Notes: a model not told the origin generated them from the letters alone. A DNA stretch of 64,000 bases from CBDBCU01 sp965243185 (GCA_965243185.1 OZ251531.1:3224001-3288000), one strand, 5' to 3'; shown: positions 17,700 to 26,339, counted from the stretch's first letter. Numbers and translations are program-made.

Positions 17700-18881
17700 C
17701 TACAAAGGAGATACCAAGGCATAACCCCGGTCAAGACGCTTATGGACGTTGGCCCTTCCCGTGGTGGCGTGTAGCGACGCTTCCACAAAGACGGAATCGG
17801 TTTCCAATGCCCCTATCTCTTCTGCATTGAGAGAGCCTTCAGGCAAACCTTCAGCTTGGTACTTTTCACGGCAGGCCGCTGTGAACACCGCCTCCATCAA
17901 GGCGATACTGATATTACCGGTGGTCTTGTTCACAAACACGTCCTTGGGCAGGCCGGAAGTGGACTTGAGAAAGCTCTTAAAAACTTCCTCAAGATACTGA
18001 TTTACCTCCTTGCTGTTGTCCCGGCACTTCTTGGAAAACTGGTTGAGAAACTTGGACATCGACGGGGAATAGTCATCGGCGTCCATCAGCATCGCAAACA
18101 TCCGCAACAGTAGCTCCATATCCTTCAAGCGGAGTTCCGGTTCCTCGGTTTTGAGCAAGCGTCGCCACTCCGGTTCGTAGTTGACTCGCATCAACATACT
18201 GTAAAAGTCAGAGTGGTAGAGACTCATCCGCATTTCCTGAGGCGTGATGTTCACCCCTCCGGAATTAAGGCGACTGAAAATCTCATAGATGGCGGAATCA
18301 TCCCGAGGCGCATTCTGCCGGATGATTACGTTCCGAACCGTCCGGAGCAAGAGGTCGGGTTTGTTATCACCCAAGTCCTCAAGAGTGAGTCCGTGCAGAC
18401 GGTTGGGGGAATTGTGAACCTTCTCCGGCAAGTTAAGCCGGAAGTCGGTAAAATAATCGGAGTCGCGCCGGAACTTCTCCGGAATGTTGCCGTGTTCGGC
18501 GAATACTCGCCGCAACTTTGCCCTGGCGTCGTACCGGGGAAATCGCTGTTCCATGAAATAGTAAATGGACATCAGGCGCTGCTGACCGTCAATCACATTG
18601 AAGCGGTTTCGGCCGGACTCATGCAGGAAAATCTGCGGCACCGGCAAGCCGATGATGAGGGACTCAATGAGCTTGGAAGCCCGCTTGATGTCCCAAACGT
18701 AGTTCCTCTGGAAACCGGGAATGATAAACACCCCCGAATTGATAAAGTCATACAAGGTGGAGACGTTAAAGTCATTAGGCGACGTAGAGATGTCGTAATC
18801 CTCGACGCCCGATACTTCTGCTTCGCCCTCGGCGTAGTCGTCGTAATGGATTCCGTCAATTCGGGATTCAGCCGATACCAT
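17700..18881 (-). CDS. DUF262 (GmrSD-N/ParB-like fold) protein
   Basis: A 393-residue protein. After an acidic N-terminus (~40 residues) comes the DUF262 domain: a PGFQRNYVWDIKRASKLIES motif, LPVPQIFLHE and the diagnostic FNVIDGQQRLMSIYYF. The DGQQR motif forms the ParB-like nucleotidase/nuclease site in GmrS-type proteins. The C-terminal half is helical and lacks a recognisable HNH (DUF1524) domain, so it is not a complete GmrSD enzyme. It is first in an operon with the HEPN gene. The likely role is nucleotide-dependent sensing or cleavage in a defence pair; this is inference from family context. Confidence 0.82.
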   Translation of the reverse strand: MVSAESRIDGIHYDDYAEGEAEVSGVEDYDISTSPNDFNVSTLYDFINSGVFIIPGFQRNYVWDIKRASKLIESLIIGLPVPQIFLHESGRNRFNVIDGQQRLMSIYYFMEQRFPRYDARAKLRRVFAEHGNIPEKFRRDSDYFTDFRLNLPEKVHNSPNRLHGLTLEDLGDNKPDLLLRTVRNVIIRQNAPRDDSAIYEIFSRLNSGGVNITPQEMRMSLYHSDFYSMLMRVNYEPEWRRLLKTEEPELRLKDMELLLRMFAMLMDADDYSPSMSKFLNQFSKKCRDNSKEVNQYLEEVFKSFLKSTSGLPKDVFVNKTTGNISIALMEAVFTAACREKYQAEGLPEGSLNAEEIGALETDSVFVEASLHATTGRANVHKRLDRGYALVSPL

Positions 18882-18912
18882 CGTGTCACCTCAACTGGCA
18901 AGGAATAGAGTT

Positions 18913-18941
18913 AGTCTATCTATATCTGTCAGTTTTGTCAA
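18913..18941 (-). promoter_or_regulatory. Promoter for the DUF262-HEPN pair
   Basis: On the minus strand TTGACA (18941-18936), 17 nt, then TAGACT (18918-18913). The start codon is about 30 nt further on, preceded by GAGGTGA. Confidence 0.55.
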
Positions 18942-19027
18942 ATATCCCGGCAACAGGGTCAGACCTCAACTCGCCCTTCCCATTGCTCACCAATTTCCCA
19001 ATTCCCGAAAATCAATCCCAAAATCCC

Positions 19028-19056
19028 TTGACAACTATAATTCCCGCCCCCATAAT
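19028..19056 (+). promoter_or_regulatory. Strong promoter for the metH leader region
   Basis: TTGACA (19028-19033), exactly 17 nt, then CATAAT (19051-19056). No coding sequence begins nearby. Transcripts from here would carry about 650 nt of untranslated RNA before metH. Confidence 0.6.
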
Positions 19057-19062
19057 AAAAAT

Positions 19063-19640
19063 TGCGAAGGTCAGACCTAGCCCCGGGACGCCGGGTCTCA
19101 AAACGATACGCTAGCTTACCGTGAAATACAGCTCACAGCGCGCTGTGGACGCCCCCGGCCACCGGCCGTCAAGCGTCCCGCTCCTAACCTCCGGGGAACC
19201 GGCCTAGGAACCCGTATTCCCCAACCGGAGCAGCGGAAAACGGCAAATCCCACCAGCCGCCAAACCGCTACCCCTTCCCTACAGGAGCTGGAGTTAACAG
19301 GTTGACTGGAGGTGCGGTCAACCCCGGTAGCTGGACTGGGCCAAAACGCCGGTAGTGGCAACCATACCCAGCGGCGCCAGTAGCCAACTCAAGGTCTAGT
19401 TTGCCGCTAGGCAACTGGGTCGGGAAACTCCGAGAGGAGCAAGCCAGGATACCCCTCGGAGCAGGCAACCCAATGGCCCCTTTGCCAACCCCCTCCCGCA
19501 AGGGCGGAATCTCCGGCCAGAGCTTCCGCCCCGGCGACCCCACCCCAATGCTGATAAATACTAAACTCAACCCGCCGGGGCAGCCCAGGAGGCGCCGCCC
19601 CGGCTATACCCCGTACTACCCCCCATTCCCCATTAGCCGC
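19063..19640 (+). ncRNA. Candidate structured RNA / leader upstream of metH
   Basis: No credible protein is encoded in this promoter-driven stretch. It contains clear hairpins: TTGCC/GGCAA around a GCTA loop (19401-19414), GGTTGAC/GTCAACC near 19300-19324, and CTCCGAG (19428-19434) with CTCGGAG (19455-19461). Inside the last hairpin lies AAGCCAGGATACC (19441-19453), close to the B12 box of cobalamin riboswitches. This would fit the cobalamin-dependent gene downstream. The GCCACTG element and the full cobalamin-riboswitch order are not evident, so I do not call the class. It could be a separate small RNA. Confidence 0.35.
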
Positions 19641-19713
19641 GCCCCATTTGACAACCCCCGCCTTACCCGCTACCCTTACCCCCAATCCTTACCCCTCAGC
19701 CACAGGAATTTTT

Positions 19714-22700
19714 ATGACCCCTTCCAACCGCGTTACCCAACTCAAAGCCCTCCTCCAGCAGCGCATCCTCGTCCTCGATGGCGCTATGGGCACCGCCATT
19801 CAAGCCCAAAACCTCGGCCCCGCCGACTTCGGCGGCCCCGAACTCGACGGCTGCAACGAACACCTCAACCTCACCCGCCCCGAAATTATCCGCGCCATTC
19901 ACCGCTCCTATTTCGACGCCGGCGCCGACCTCGTCGAAACCAACACCTTCGGCGCCACCTCCGTAGTCCTGGCCGAGTACGACTTGGCATCAGAAGCCCG
20001 CCGCATCAACCGGGCGGCGGCCGAACTGGCCCGCCAAGCTGCCGCGGCCTGCTCCACCCCGCAACGCCCCCGCTTTGTCGCCGGCTCCATAGGCCCCACT
20101 ACCAAAACCATCTCCGTCACCGGCGGCATAACCTTCGACGAACTCGCCGCCGCCTACTGCGAGCAGGCGTTGGGCTTGATTGAGGGCGGCGCCGACCTCC
20201 TCCTCCTCGAAACCACCCAGGACACCATCAACCTCAAAGCCGGTCTCATTGGCATCGACCAAGCCCAAGCCGAACTGGATACTGAAATCCCCATCGCCGT
20301 CCAAGGCACCATCGAACCCATGGGAACCCTCCTGGCTGGTCAGGACGCCGAAGCCTTCTACACTTCCCTGATGCACCGCGATTTGCTCTGGCTCGGCTTT
20401 AACTGCGCCACCGGCCCGGAGTTTATGACCGACCACATCCGCACCCTGGCCGCCTTGTCCCGCTTCCCCGTGGCTTGCCTGCCCAACGCCGGCTTGCCCG
20501 ACGAGGACGGCAAATATAACGAAACCCCCGAAATGCTGGCTAATACCATCGGCCGCTTTATTGAATCTGGCTGGCTCAATGTCACCGGCGGCTGCTGCGG
20601 CACCGGCCCCGAACACATCCGCTTGCTGACCCAAACCGCCGCCGGCGCGCCGCCCCGTATCCCGGCCCACCACCCGGAAACCCGCGTCTCCGGCATCGAG
20701 GCATTGGTCGTCGACCAGGATACCCGCCCGGTAGTAGTCGGCGAGCGCACCAACGTCCTCGGCAGCCGCCGCTTCCGCCGCCTCATCGCCCACGGCGCTT
20801 TCGAGGAAGCCGCCGAAATCGGCCGCCGCCAAGTCCGCAACGGCGCCCATATCCTCGACATCTGCCTGCAAGACCCCGACCGGGACGAACTGGCCGATAT
20901 TACCGCCTTTCTCGATTTGGTGACCAAAAAGGTCAAATGCCCCATTATGCTCGACTCCACCGACTCCCGGGTCATTGCCGAATCCCTGAAACGGCTGCAA
21001 GGCAAATCCATCATCAACTCGGTGAACCTCGAGGATGGCGAAGCCCGTTTCCAAGCCATCGCCCCCTTGGCCCGGGCCTATGGCGCGGCTCTGGTCGTCG
21101 GCTGCATTGACGACGATAAAGAGCAAGCCCAAGCCATCACCCGCCAGCGCAAACTGGAAATCGCCCTCCGTTCCCACGCCCTGCTCACCCAAAAGTACGG
21201 CATCCCGGAGCAAGACATCATCTTTGACCCCCTCGTCTTTCCCGCCGGCACCGGCGACGCCAACTATATCGGCTCCGCCGCCGAAACCCTTGCCGGCGTC
21301 CAGCTGATTAAGGAAGCCCTCCCCAACACCAAAACCATCCTCGGCATCTCCAATGTCTCCTTCGGCTTGCCCCCGGCCGGCCGCGAAGTTTTCAACTCCG
21401 TTTTCCTCTACCACTGCGTCCAGGCCGGCTTGGACCTGGCTATCGTCAACTCCGAAATGATGCAGCGGTACAACTCCATCCCCGAAATCGAACGGGAATT
21501 GTCCGAAAACCTGATTTGGCATCGCGGCCCTGATCCGGTCGCCGCCTTTGCCGCCCACTTCCGCGACAAAGCCCCCACCGCCACCGCCGAGGAACGCCGC
21601 ACCCTGCCGTTGGACGAGCGTCTGGCTCTAGCCATCATCGAAGGCAGCAAAGAGGGCTTGGCTGCCGATTTGGATGAAGCCTTGCAGGAACGCCCGCCCC
21701 TGGAAGTTATCAACGGCCCCCTGATGGCGGGAATGGACGAAGTCGGCCGCCAATTCAACGCTAACCAGCTGATTGTCGCCGAAGTCCTGCAATCGGCGGA
21801 AGCGATGAAATTCGCCGTGGCCCATCTCGAACCCTATATGGAACGGGCCGAAGCCGCCACCAAAGGCAAAGTCATCCTGGCCACCGTCAAAGGCGATGTC
21901 CACGACATCGGCAAAAATCTGGTGGACATCATCCTCTCCAACAACGGCTATCAGGTCATCAACCTCGGCATCAAAGTGCCGCCGCAGGATTTGATTGACG
22001 CCTGCCAGGAACACCGCCCGGACATCGTCGGCTTGTCCGGCTTGCTGGTCAAATCCGCCCAAATGATGGTCGAAACCGCCCGGGATTTCCGCCAAGCCGG
22101 CGTCAACCCGCCCCTGCTCGTCGGCGGCGCCGCCCTATCCAACCGCTTTACCCGCCTGCGGATTGCCCCGGAATATGCCGGCCTGGTCGCCTACGCCCAG
22201 GACGCCATGAGCGGACTAGCATTAGCCAACACCCTGCAAGACGCCGACGAGCGGCAAACCTTGGCCGCCGCCCTTGAAATCGAAACCGACCAAATGCTCC
22301 AAGCCGCCCAGGAACGGGCCGCCGCCGACCCCGCCGCCGCGCCAGCCGCCGTCGCCCCGGCCCAAATCCGCCACGACTTCCCCGTCCCCAACCCGCCGGA
22401 CTTGCGCCTCCACACCCTTAAAGACTACGACCTGGCCGAAATTTTCCCCTACATCAACCCCCAGATGCTCTATGTGCGGCACCTCGGCTACCAAGGCCGC
22501 TTTGCCGAAGCCCTGGAACGCGAGGAAAAAGCCGCCCTGGAATTGCGGGAATCGGTGCGCCGGGTCGAGGATGTGATGCTGGCCCGGCCGGACCTTAACG
22601 CCAATGCCGTGTTCAAGTTCTTTCCCTGCCGTTCCGACGGCCAGACCCTGCTGATTTACGGCCCCGACGGGCAAAACGTCCTGGAAAAGTTTTACTTCGG

Positions 22701-23223
22701 CCGCCAGCAGCGGCGGGAAGGCTTGTGCTTGGCCGACTACGCCCGCCCGGTGGGTTCGCCGCAGCCCGACTATGTGGCAATGTTCACCACCACCATCGGC
22801 CCCGGCGTGCGCGCCCTGTCCGAGGAATGGAAAGAACGGGGTGAATTTCTCAATTCCCACATCCTGCAAGTCCTGGCTCTGGAATCCGCCGAAGCCTTTG
22901 CCGAACTGCTCCATCAGCAAATCCGCCAGATGTGGGGTTTCGGCGACCCCCAGAGCATCACCTACCCCGACCTGTTCCGCGCCCAATACCGCGGCCGCCG
23001 CTACTCCTTCGGCTACCCGGCTTGCCCCCGCCTCGAAGACCAGGAACAACTGTTCCGCCTGCTGGAAGTCACCGCCAACATCGGCGTCGAGCTGACCGAG
23101 GGCTATATGATGGACCCGGAAGGCTCCGTATCCGCCCTGGTCTTCCACCACCCGGAAGCCAAATACTTCAACCTGAGCGAGCAAGACATCGCCCGCCTGG
23201 AGCAGGAAGTGGCCGGGGGCTAA
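19714..23223 (+). CDS. metH: Cobalamin-dependent methionine synthase
   Basis: A 1,169-residue, four-module enzyme that makes methionine from homocysteine with methyl-THF. The homocysteine domain starts with LVLDGAMGTAIQ and has the zinc cysteines Cys231 (FNCATG) and Cys294/295 (GGCCGTG). The pterin-binding domain follows (GERTNVLGSRRFRRL). The cobalamin module carries DVHDIGKNLV with His730 as the lower cobalt ligand. The C-terminal AdoMet reactivation domain includes MFTTTIGPGVRALSEEWKER and RYSFGYPACP. The ATG is preceded by AGGA. Length and domain order are normal. Flanking genes are unrelated, so it is probably a single-gene transcript from the long leader. Confidence 0.97.
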   Translation: MTPSNRVTQLKALLQQRILVLDGAMGTAIQAQNLGPADFGGPELDGCNEHLNLTRPEIIRAIHRSYFDAGADLVETNTFGATSVVLAEYDLASEARRINRAAAELARQAAAACSTPQRPRFVAGSIGPTTKTISVTGGITFDELAAAYCEQALGLIEGGADLLLLETTQDTINLKAGLIGIDQAQAELDTEIPIAVQGTIEPMGTLLAGQDAEAFYTSLMHRDLLWLGFNCATGPEFMTDHIRTLAALSRFPVACLPNAGLPDEDGKYNETPEMLANTIGRFIESGWLNVTGGCCGTGPEHIRLLTQTAAGAPPRIPAHHPETRVSGIEALVVDQDTRPVVVGERTNVLGSRRFRRLIAHGAFEEAAEIGRRQVRNGAHILDICLQDPDRDELADITAFLDLVTKKVKCPIMLDSTDSRVIAESLKRLQGKSIINSVNLEDGEARFQAIAPLARAYGAALVVGCIDDDKEQAQAITRQRKLEIALRSHALLTQKYGIPEQDIIFDPLVFPAGTGDANYIGSAAETLAGVQLIKEALPNTKTILGISNVSFGLPPAGREVFNSVFLYHCVQAGLDLAIVNSEMMQRYNSIPEIERELSENLIWHRGPDPVAAFAAHFRDKAPTATAEERRTLPLDERLALAIIEGSKEGLAADLDEALQERPPLEVINGPLMAGMDEVGRQFNANQLIVAEVLQSAEAMKFAVAHLEPYMERAEAATKGKVILATVKGDVHDIGKNLVDIILSNNGYQVINLGIKVPPQDLIDACQEHRPDIVGLSGLLVKSAQMMVETARDFRQAGVNPPLLVGGAALSNRFTRLRIAPEYAGLVAYAQDAMSGLALANTLQDADERQTLAAALEIETDQMLQAAQERAAADPAAAPAAVAPAQIRHDFPVPNPPDLRLHTLKDYDLAEIFPYINPQMLYVRHLGYQGRFAEALEREEKAALELRESVRRVEDVMLARPDLNANAVFKFFPCRSDGQTLLIYGPDGQNVLEKFYFGRQQRREGLCLADYARPVGSPQPDYVAMFTTTIGPGVRALSEEWKERGEFLNSHILQVLALESAEAFAELLHQQIRQMWGFGDPQSITYPDLFRAQYRGRRYSFGYPACPRLEDQEQLFRLLEVTANIGVELTEGYMMDPEGSVSALVFHHPEAKYFNLSEQDIARLEQEVAGG

Positions 23224-23235
23224 CCGCCCCCACAG

Positions 23236-23865
23236 TCATTCCCGCAACTGCGGCGGCACTTTCGGGGCCGGGCGGGTTTCCCAAGACTTGGTACGCTCGG
23301 TAAATACCGCTCGCCGTTTGGCATCTATATCCGCTAGATACTGCCGCCGCACTTCCCCAACGTAGGATACCCACGCGGCTTCATACAACTTCCGGGATTC
23401 CTCATAGTCGCTGAAGCTATGCCCGCGCAGGGACGCATAGAAGTACCTGGCATTGAACCAACCCTGGTTCTCAAGAAACCGGTCGCTGTAGTTTTTCACC
23501 CCAGCCCCATTGCTATAGATGTGGCAGTGGGACGAATCGGGTTTCCCTCCCCGGGATTCCAGGAACTCCCAATCCCGCAAAAAATGGGTCCAACGCTCCG
23601 AGGTTATGCCTTTCAACCACCCTCGGGCGTCATCCCATCCCAAACGCGTCCAGTCAGGTTCGACGCCCCAATGTTCATAATCCTCGGCAAGCCGGCAGAC
23701 TTCCTCGTCAATCTCACCGTCGTAGGAAATCCAATCCTCTACCCGTTGCAAACCGGTGGCATGGTTCTCCAGAGCCTCCCGGCAAACTTGGGAAATGTTG
23801 ACTTGGGGCTGCAAGGTTTTGACCCGGTTCAGCAGGTCGTTGGGGACGTTGATGCCAATTCGCAT
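23236..23865 (-). CDS. Ribbon-helix-helix DNA-binding protein with C-terminal domain of unknown function
   Basis: A 209-residue protein. The first ~40 residues (MRIGINVPNDLLNRVKTLQP, then NISQVCREALENHA) are a CopG/Arc-type RHH fold. The rest is an unrecognised, aromatic-rich domain of about 160 residues. ATG 23865 follows a GGAGG. Upstream is a near-perfect dyad overlapping its promoter, the usual sign of autoregulation by RHH proteins. It could be a regulator or an antitoxin-like protein, but no toxin gene is adjacent. Base composition is slightly less GC-rich than neighbours, consistent with acquisition. Confidence 0.6.
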   Translation of the reverse strand: MRIGINVPNDLLNRVKTLQPQVNISQVCREALENHATGLQRVEDWISYDGEIDEEVCRLAEDYEHWGVEPDWTRLGWDDARGWLKGITSERWTHFLRDWEFLESRGGKPDSSHCHIYSNGAGVKNYSDRFLENQGWFNARYFYASLRGHSFSDYEESRKLYEAAWVSYVGEVRRQYLADIDAKRRAVFTERTKSWETRPAPKVPPQLRE

Positions 23866-23880
23866 AGTTAAACCTCCTTC

Positions 23881-23930
23881 GTATGCCGTATGCTTATGAT
23901 TAACATACAGCATACGGATGACTTTGTCAA
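23881..23930 (-). promoter_or_regulatory. Promoter with embedded dyad operator for the RHH gene
   Basis: On the minus strand TTGACA (23930-23925), 17 nt, then TATGTT (23907-23902). The -10 lies inside an imperfect ~35-bp inverted repeat (23881-23915) built from GTATGC and GTATG half-sites. Binding there would block RNA polymerase, so self-repression by the RHH protein is likely. Confidence 0.6.
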
Positions 23931-23972
23931 GCGCCACCCGGGATGAGTTTGGAAATTGGCGGCGTCAGGGGG

Positions 23973-24020
23973 TTGACAAGGTGTAATGATGTGATTTATA
24001 ATACCTGTAATCTAATTACA
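23973..24020 (+). promoter_or_regulatory. Consensus promoter with TGTAAT palindrome operator
   Basis: TTGACA (23973-23978) and a perfect TATAAT (23997-24002) are separated by 18 nt. Just downstream is a perfect TGTAAT-CTA-ATTACA palindrome (24006-24020), and a further TGTAAT half-site lies in the spacer (23982-23987). It drives the second RHH-like gene. Confidence 0.65.
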
Positions 24021-24037
24021 TCAACGGAGGTAAGGCA

Positions 24038-24424
24038 ATGGTTGAACCGGAACGGGGTCGGGGGGAACGGGCCAAAGCCGTGGGGCGGGAGGCGATAAGC
24101 CTGGTGACGGAGACGGCGGAGGATGTGGCCGGCAATGTGATGGAGACCATCGGCACTATCCGCAACAAGGCCGCCGGCGACCGCCAGACCCGCAACAATG
24201 TGGTGATGGTGCGGGTGGATGCGAACAGCCTGGCCCGGATGGACGAACTGGTGGAGGCAGAAGTGGTAGGCAGTCGCTCGGAGGCGGCGGCTTATCTGAT
24301 TGCCGCCGGCATCAATGCCAAGCAGGGGCTGTTCGACACCATCGCGACCAAGGTGGCGAAAATCCGGGCGGCCAAGGAGGAGTTGCGGAAGCTGCTGGAT
24401 GAGGAGGGAGCGGGGGAGGAGTAG
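24038..24424 (+). CDS. Small protein with RHH-like domain, possible repressor
   Basis: A 128-residue protein. The middle (NVVMVRVDANSLARMDELVE, then VVGSRSEAAAYLIAAGI) looks like a ribbon-helix-helix DNA-binding unit of the kind seen in plasmid and chromosomal repressors. It is flanked by helical N- and C-terminal parts rich in Lys and Glu. SD GGAGG precedes the ATG. A perfect palindrome overlaps its transcription start, suggesting autoregulation. It is followed by two small lipoprotein genes. The target beyond its own promoter is unknown. Confidence 0.6.
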   Translation: MVEPERGRGERAKAVGREAISLVTETAEDVAGNVMETIGTIRNKAAGDRQTRNNVVMVRVDANSLARMDELVEAEVVGSRSEAAAYLIAAGINAKQGLFDTIATKVAKIRAAKEELRKLLDEEGAGEE

Positions 24425-24487
24425 GGCAGACTTTTCTTGCCTTTCCCGAACTCTGCCAACATTCTTGACACCAAGGGGAAACGACCA

Positions 24488-24724
24488 GTGAAGCGGATAA
24501 TTGCCATCCTCGCCATCGCGTCCATCAGCATCATCGCCTGCAACACCAGTACCATTCCCGGCGAATGCCTGGAAGCTCTGGAAAACTACAATGTCCCGGA
24601 GGAAGCCATCGAGCTGATTAAGGAAAAAGCCGGCGGCGACTTGAACATCATCCAGCGCACTGCCGTCCGCTTGGCTTTCGAGCAAGCCGGGGTTGACGAC
24701 CTTTGCGGCCATCTCGCCGAGTAG
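24488..24724 (+). CDS. Small putative lipoprotein
   Basis: A 78-residue product from a GTG start. The first 18 residues (MKRIIAILAIASISIIAC) form a lipoprotein signal with the cleavage cysteine at 18. The remainder is a short helical domain with Cys residues (GECLEALENYNVPEEAIELI and GVDDLCGHLAE). No family is recognised. It lies 63 nt after the RHH-like gene and 68 nt before another lipoprotein gene, possibly in the same transcript. Confidence 0.5.
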   Translation: MKRIIAILAIASISIIACNTSTIPGECLEALENYNVPEEAIELIKEKAGGDLNIIQRTAVRLAFEQAGVDDLCGHLAE

Positions 24725-24792
24725 CCGGGAGCCGTCAAGTAAGGTTTCCTTTGCGGTTGGCGAATCCAGTCCTTTCGACAAATGGAGGGCTA

Positions 24793-25527
24793 ATGAAAAC
24801 CATCATACCCTTGGCGGTCATATTGGTCGCCTTGACCTTGGCCTGCGCCAATGAGACGGTCGCCCCAAATACCACCGCGCCGGCCGGCCAAATGTCCGAA
24901 ACGGACGACAATCTGCGGTCGGAAGTGCGGGAGCTGCGGGACGAGGTGCAAAAATTGGAGGGAGTGGTAGCTGTATTGCAGCAGCAGACACCGGATGGGG
25001 AGCAAGGCACGGCGGCGGTAGATGTTTGTGACCGTTTCCCGGCTCTCCAATACGCCATCCTGAACGCCCTAAATCTAGGGCAATGCAGCCTTGCGACCTA
25101 TCCCGAATTGTTTCGGATTGAACGGCTATCCCTAAATGGTCAACCCATAGCAACGCCCTTGAAATCCGGTGATTTTGCCGGGTTAGTCAACTTGACGGAA
25201 TTGTCCATCGACTTTGCCGACTCCTGCGGACAATGGGACGACATTGCCTTTACCGACGCCGTGGTCGCAGAGCTGCCTTCGCTGGTGAACTTCGACTTGG
25301 ACATCTACCGACCGGAGTTGGATCGAACTGCCAGCACCGCCGAGGAAATAGCCAACGCCGTGTTCCTTGCCATACACAACGGACAGGATGTTGAACCGGC
25401 CAGCCGCGACACCGAGTCCAACGAGAGTTATATGTATGCCCGGATTACCGGGGAAGCCGGCATGGTCAGTGTAGAAATTAACTACCGGGATGAAATGCTG
25501 CCTTGCCGAAGCCGGCGATCACGCTAA
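24793..25527 (+). CDS. Putative lipoprotein with coiled coil and leucine-repeat-like segment
   Basis: A 244-residue protein. ATG 24793 follows GGAGGG. The signal peptide ends in LTLAC (Cys18). A Thr/Pro linker leads into a short coiled coil (LRSEVRELRDEVQKLEGVVA), then a region with leucine-rich-repeat flavour (YPELFRIERLSLNG, FAGLVNLTELSIDF, LPSLVNFDLDIYRPEL). It is anchored at the outer membrane face or cytoplasmic membrane exterior. Function unknown. The C-terminus ends in a basic RSRRSR. Confidence 0.5.
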   Translation: MKTIIPLAVILVALTLACANETVAPNTTAPAGQMSETDDNLRSEVRELRDEVQKLEGVVAVLQQQTPDGEQGTAAVDVCDRFPALQYAILNALNLGQCSLATYPELFRIERLSLNGQPIATPLKSGDFAGLVNLTELSIDFADSCGQWDDIAFTDAVVAELPSLVNFDLDIYRPELDRTASTAEEIANAVFLAIHNGQDVEPASRDTESNESYMYARITGEAGMVSVEINYRDEMLPCRSRRSR

Positions 25528-25635
25528 CCGGATGGGGTCGGACGACTAACCCAACAATCTCGCCCCAAATCCCCCTACCCGCCGGCGTCCGGCAATGCTA
25601 CAATTATGGCGTTGCCGGACGCTAATTTTCTTGCT

Positions 25636-25656
25636 GCCCCGCTAGTGCTGCGGGGC
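25636..25656 (+). promoter_or_regulatory. Hairpin 11 nt upstream of a start codon
   Basis: GCCCCGC (25636-25642) and GCGGGGC (25650-25656) form a 7-bp stem directly before the ATG at 25668. It could occlude the ribosome site or be an upstream terminator without a clear T tract. A TACAAT at 25599-25604 is a possible -10. Confidence 0.3.
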
Positions 25657-25667
25657 TTGGGTGTTTA

Positions 25668-26339
25668 ATGCGCGTTGTGATGATTCACGCCTTGGCCGAG
25701 TCCGTTCCGCCGGTGCGGGTGGCTTTCCGGGAGGAGTTTCCCGAAGCCGAAGTAGTCAACTTGCTGGATGAGGGGCTGTTTATTGACTTTGCCGGACAGA
25801 TTACCCCCCAACTGCGGCGGCGGATGAGTCAGCTGATCTGCTACTGCGCCGAGTATGGGGCTGATGCCATCGGCTTGGCTTGCTCTGTGTTCGCCCCGGT
25901 GGTGGAAACGGCTAAAGACCTGGTGGACATTCCGGTGGTTTCCTCGTACAGCCCGGTGATGGCGGAGGCGCTGCAAGCGGGACGGCGTATCGGCATCATC
26001 GCCTCGGTGCCGGCTACGCTGCGGGATTCCGACTACTACCTGCGCCGCACGGCGGCCGAGTTGGGCAAGGCGGTGGAAACGGAGCAATGCCTGGCTGAGG
26101 AGCTGATACCCTTGCTGCGGATGGATGGGGAAGCGGCGTTTGAGGCCCGGCTCGAGGAACTGGTCAATAAACTGGCCGGCGGCGTGGACGCGGTGCTGCT
26201 GGGACAGTTCTCGATGGCTACCGCCCTGGGCCGTTTGCAAGCCAGCTGCCCGGCGCCGGTGCTGTCCGGGCCGCACAGCAGCGCGCGCAAGCTGAAAGAA
26301 CTGCTGACGGCCCCGGAGGGGCTGGGGCTGAACGATTAG
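25668..26339 (+). CDS. Asp/Glu racemase-superfamily protein, second catalytic Cys not seen
   Basis: A 223-residue protein of the aspartate/glutamate/hydantoin racemase fold. The first half has the expected cysteine in ADAIGLACSVFAPVVE and the NAD-like strand RIGIIASVPATL. In the second half, where racemases carry GCT, this protein has VDAVLLGQFSMATALG with no cysteine. A normal two-base racemisation is therefore unlikely. A one-Cys isomerase or decarboxylase activity (as in the maleate isomerase or arylmalonate decarboxylase group) is possible. It precedes a CoA-transferase operon by 85 nt. Confidence 0.7.
   Translation: MRVVMIHALAESVPPVRVAFREEFPEAEVVNLLDEGLFIDFAGQITPQLRRRMSQLICYCAEYGADAIGLACSVFAPVVETAKDLVDIPVVSSYSPVMAEALQAGRRIGIIASVPATLRDSDYYLRRTAAELGKAVETEQCLAEELIPLLRMDGEAAFEARLEELVNKLAGGVDAVLLGQFSMATALGRLQASCPAPVLSGPHSSARKLKELLTAPEGLGLND

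Noticed and set aside
19063..19640. RNase P RNA upstream of metH
   Set aside because: One stretch (GGGAAACTCC, then GGAGCAAG) recalls a conserved RNase P segment, but the invariant GAGGAAAGTCC and ACAGAACCC-type elements of helix P4 are absent on both strands.
19990..21558. Long minus-strand open frame inside metH
   Set aside because: Fully covered by the clear metH coding sequence; composition is typical of an antisense shadow.
23873..24040. Toxin-antitoxin module formed by the two divergent RHH genes
   Set aside because: Both proteins are DNA-binding in type, and no toxin-like gene is adjacent to either.
24703..24792. N-terminal extension of the second lipoprotein to 24703
   Set aside because: The internal ATG 24793 has an SD and gives a correct lipoprotein signal; the extension overlaps the preceding gene and lacks signal character.
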